Made by a program: the position numbers and the translations under genes. A stretch of DNA of 26,534 bases from UBA4644 sp034933145 (GTDB lineage: Bacteria > Bacillota > Clostridia > Oscillospirales > Butyricicoccaceae), in the NCBI GenBank assembly GCA_034933145.1, contig JAYFOA010000027.1, forward strand, positions 1-26,534, written 5' to 3'. The notes beneath the pieces were generated by a model. The model saw nothing but the letters and a program-made list of their open reading frames with translations, was not told the DNA's origin and searched no databases. Below, piece after piece: positions 25,180 through 26,534 of the stretch (its first letter is position 1; each line of letters starts with the position of its first letter).

Positions 25180-25445
25180 CATGTTGCAATAATATTTTAG
25201 CATAATTTTCTGATCAAGTGTAAGAGAAATTTCATAAAAGATCTGCCGATATGGCTTGCACAGGTAAATTTCTTTGAAAAAGACCTATTTGCAGGCAAAA
25301 AAATCGACAGATTTCCCTTTGAAAATAAAAATGAGAATAAAACACCTGGCAAAATTGGAGGGCAGATATAAAATCTGGCTGTATTGCATATCAAACGGAG
25401 AAATCAAAACAGTATGCCGCTTAATTTGTTCCTATAGGAATATAG

Positions 25446-25482
25446 CACCCTCTTACACAATATTGTAAGAGGGTGTTTTTTT
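25446..25482 (+). terminator. Strong rho-independent terminator without an obvious gene
   Basis: CACCCTCTTACA (25446-25457) pairs perfectly with TGTAAGAGGGTG (25464-25475) across a 6-nt loop and is followed by seven T. No supported + strand gene ends before it; the nearest candidates upstream are frames too short and without a start. It may end a small RNA or belong to a lost gene. Confidence 0.8.
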
Positions 25483-25587
25483 CTTTGCCATACCGGCACC
25501 GCCGCCGCGTTTCATTACTACCATTAGGTATAACTCCTTGATTCTGCGGGCTTTCGGGGATGGTTTTGCCTTCGGATCACGTTCCAT
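25453..25587 (-). CDS. Doubtful short ORF or gene remnant
   Basis: 44 residues from ATG 25587: MERDPKAKPSPKARRIKELY, then LMVVMKRGGGAGMAKKK. The frame is open back to 25660 (upstream codons read NQYCSCKETLNDVLSG), and the peptide looks coding rather than random (basic, Cys pair upstream). No ribosome site precedes the ATG, and its 3' end runs into the + strand terminator stem, so the original end seems replaced. I do not recognise a family; most likely a fragment. Confidence 0.3.
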   Translation of the reverse strand: MERDPKAKPSPKARRIKELYLMVVMKRGGGAGMAKKKTPSYNIV

Positions 25588-25775
25588 GCCGGAAAGAACA
25601 TCGTTCAGCGTTTCCTTACAACTGCAATACTGGTTGATGAAGACGAACGTAAATATATATTATCGGATATTCCACGAAACGCATAGCTTTTTGTAACTGA
25701 ATATGCGATAATAAACAAAACATAAGAATACATATTATTGACTTTATGTCCAGAAGAAAAATGGGGTTAACTAAT

Positions 25776-26534
25776 ATGCTGGAAACGAAACTCAAAGATA
25801 TATTGTATCCGGACAATGTTGTCCATCCAAATGGACTTCGTCGTAAAAATGCGTCGTATCTTGTCCTATGGATTCTCTACTATGCATGGGTGGTCGCGTT
25901 CGCAACCTGGTGGACATCTTCGCCGGGTTTAGACTCTGTTTTCGATACACATATCCGGAGTATCATGCATGCGGTAAACCTTCTTTCATCCGCTGCATTT
26001 GTTTTTGTTATACGGAAGGAATGGTTTTTGAAAGCCGCTCGAATAGGTGCGGTGCTGATAATCTTTAGTATGATATTGTTTTACGGATTCGAGCCCGCTG
26101 AACTTAGGCTATTTGCTGCCATATCCGGTTCTGTTGCCATTGGCTGCGTGAATATCTGTATACTGATTCCCTTTGTATTTATGCTGAACAATACTGAAAA
26201 GCTCTACGCGGTTGTGTCCAGCAACGTGCTGATTCAGCTTATCTCCTTGATCAATGAGCATGTTGTGTACGGCACTGCGAAACAAATCATGTCCCTTGCG
26301 CTTCTTCTGTGCGCATTGGGTGCGGTTTTATTTCTCAAAAAGGAAGCACCGGAAAATCAAAATATGACAGAGAAACCTGTCATGCACCGGCGCATATACC
26401 TTTCGCTTCTCTTTAACTGTGCTATCGCGATTTTATGCAAGGGAGCGGGCAGAGGGATTCTCAATATCGCAGAGACCGTTTCAGGACCATCCGTTCTCAC
26501 CGGGTATTATATCGGCGGCCTTGCCGGATGCTTG
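25776..26534 (+). CDS. Polytopic membrane protein, possibly MFS-like (3' partial)
   Basis: 253 codons to the window edge without a stop, from ATG 25776 (weak GGGG site upstream). After a hydrophilic N-terminus of about 28 residues come repeated hydrophobic segments: YLVLWILYYAWVVAFATWW, AVNLLSSAAFVFVI, IGAVLIIFSMILFYGF, ISGSVAIGCVNICILIPFVF, VVSSNVLIQLIS and IMSLALLLCALGAVLFL. A polar loop (KKEAPENQNMTEKPVMHRR) then separates them from a next set starting IYLSLLFNCAIAILC, as in the central loop of 12-helix transporters. The ending YYIGGLAGCL also fits a transporter-like second half. Some clostridial and coriobacterial LuxR-type regulators carry such a membrane domain, so a C-terminal HTH outside the window is possible. 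Substrate unknown. Confidence 0.75.
   Translation, partial: MLETKLKDILYPDNVVHPNGLRRKNASYLVLWILYYAWVVAFATWWTSSPGLDSVFDTHIRSIMHAVNLLSSAAFVFVIRKEWFLKAARIGAVLIIFSMILFYGFEPAELRLFAAISGSVAIGCVNICILIPFVFMLNNTEKLYAVVSSNVLIQLISLINEHVVYGTAKQIMSLALLLCALGAVLFLKKEAPENQNMTEKPVMHRRIYLSLLFNCAIAILCKGAGRGILNIAETVSGPSVLTGYYIGGLAGCL

Larger units (their letters stand above)
25042..25775. other. AT-rich region without a convincing gene
   Basis: About 730 bp. It holds the inverted repeat at 25144, an orphan terminator at 25446 and a doubtful short minus-strand frame at 25453-25587. Open frames of 50-65 codons on both strands lack ribosome sites and recognisable motifs. Base composition is clearly more AT-rich than the importer and SLH genes, as expected for a region of decayed or transferred DNA. 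Confidence 0.6.

Noticed and set aside
25197..25394. 65-codon minus-strand frame as a membrane peptide gene
   Set aside because: No ribosome site, AT-rich composition that yields Phe/Leu/Ile by chance, and no motif.
25274..25468. 64-codon plus-strand frame before the terminator
   Set aside because: The frame runs into the terminator stem, lacks a ribosome site and has no recognisable features; a small RNA or nothing is equally likely.

Overview
The window reads as chromosomal DNA of a low-to-mid GC Gram-positive anaerobe, most likely a clostridial (Oscillospirales-like) Firmicute. The evidence is gene content: very large secreted proteins ending in three S-layer homology (SLH) domains, Listeria-Bacteroides (InlB B) repeats, a lipobox substrate-binding protein, a CarD-like RNA polymerase-binding protein and an ECF-transporter S component. 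I ran no database search; family names come from recognising motifs.

Layout. (1) 2-4333: the 3' part of an SLH surface protein with two GLUG blocks and InlB-type repeats. (2) 4429-4990: a small gene graveyard, holding the N-terminus of an IS256/mutator transposase and an internally deleted, frameshifted nitrilase-family remnant, closed by a hairpin. (3) 7419-5184, minus strand: a KdpD-like histidine kinase lacking the usual N-terminal KdpD/Usp modules, overlapping a KdpE-like response regulator; no kdpFABC potassium pump is present. (4) 7632-14000, divergent from (3): a complete oligopeptide-type ABC importer operon (lipoprotein binding protein, two permeases, one fused double ATPase) plus a small unknown membrane protein. 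(5) 15776-14250, minus strand: an XRE-like HTH protein with a long, possibly sensory, C-terminal part, divergent from (6) 15939-22564: a small PH-like protein and a 2073-residue SLH protein built of YDG/MBG-like Ig repeats. The divergent promoters flank a perfect 7-3-7 palindrome. (7) 22659-23273: an ECF S component that has lost its 5' end. (8) 25041-23543, minus strand, AT-richer: a collapsed uvrA remnant followed by three tightly packed small genes (Cys-rich protein, CarD-like protein, SH3-like/coiled-coil basic protein). (9) 25042-25775: largely empty, with an inverted repeat, an orphan terminator and a doubtful short ORF. (10) 25776 to the edge: the start of a polytopic membrane protein.

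How it may work together. The two SLH proteins have unrelated stalks but share a homologous C-terminal module of about 300 residues, so they look like alternative cell-surface adhesins or scaffolds anchored the same way. The Kdp-like two-component system faces the peptide importer across 212 bp containing good promoters for both sides and may control it (inference). The HTH protein is the natural candidate regulator of the PH-like/SLH gene pair (inference). The strongest candidates for something undescribed are the HTH sensor / PH-like protein / giant SLH module and the compact CarD-like three-gene operon behind a uvrA relic.
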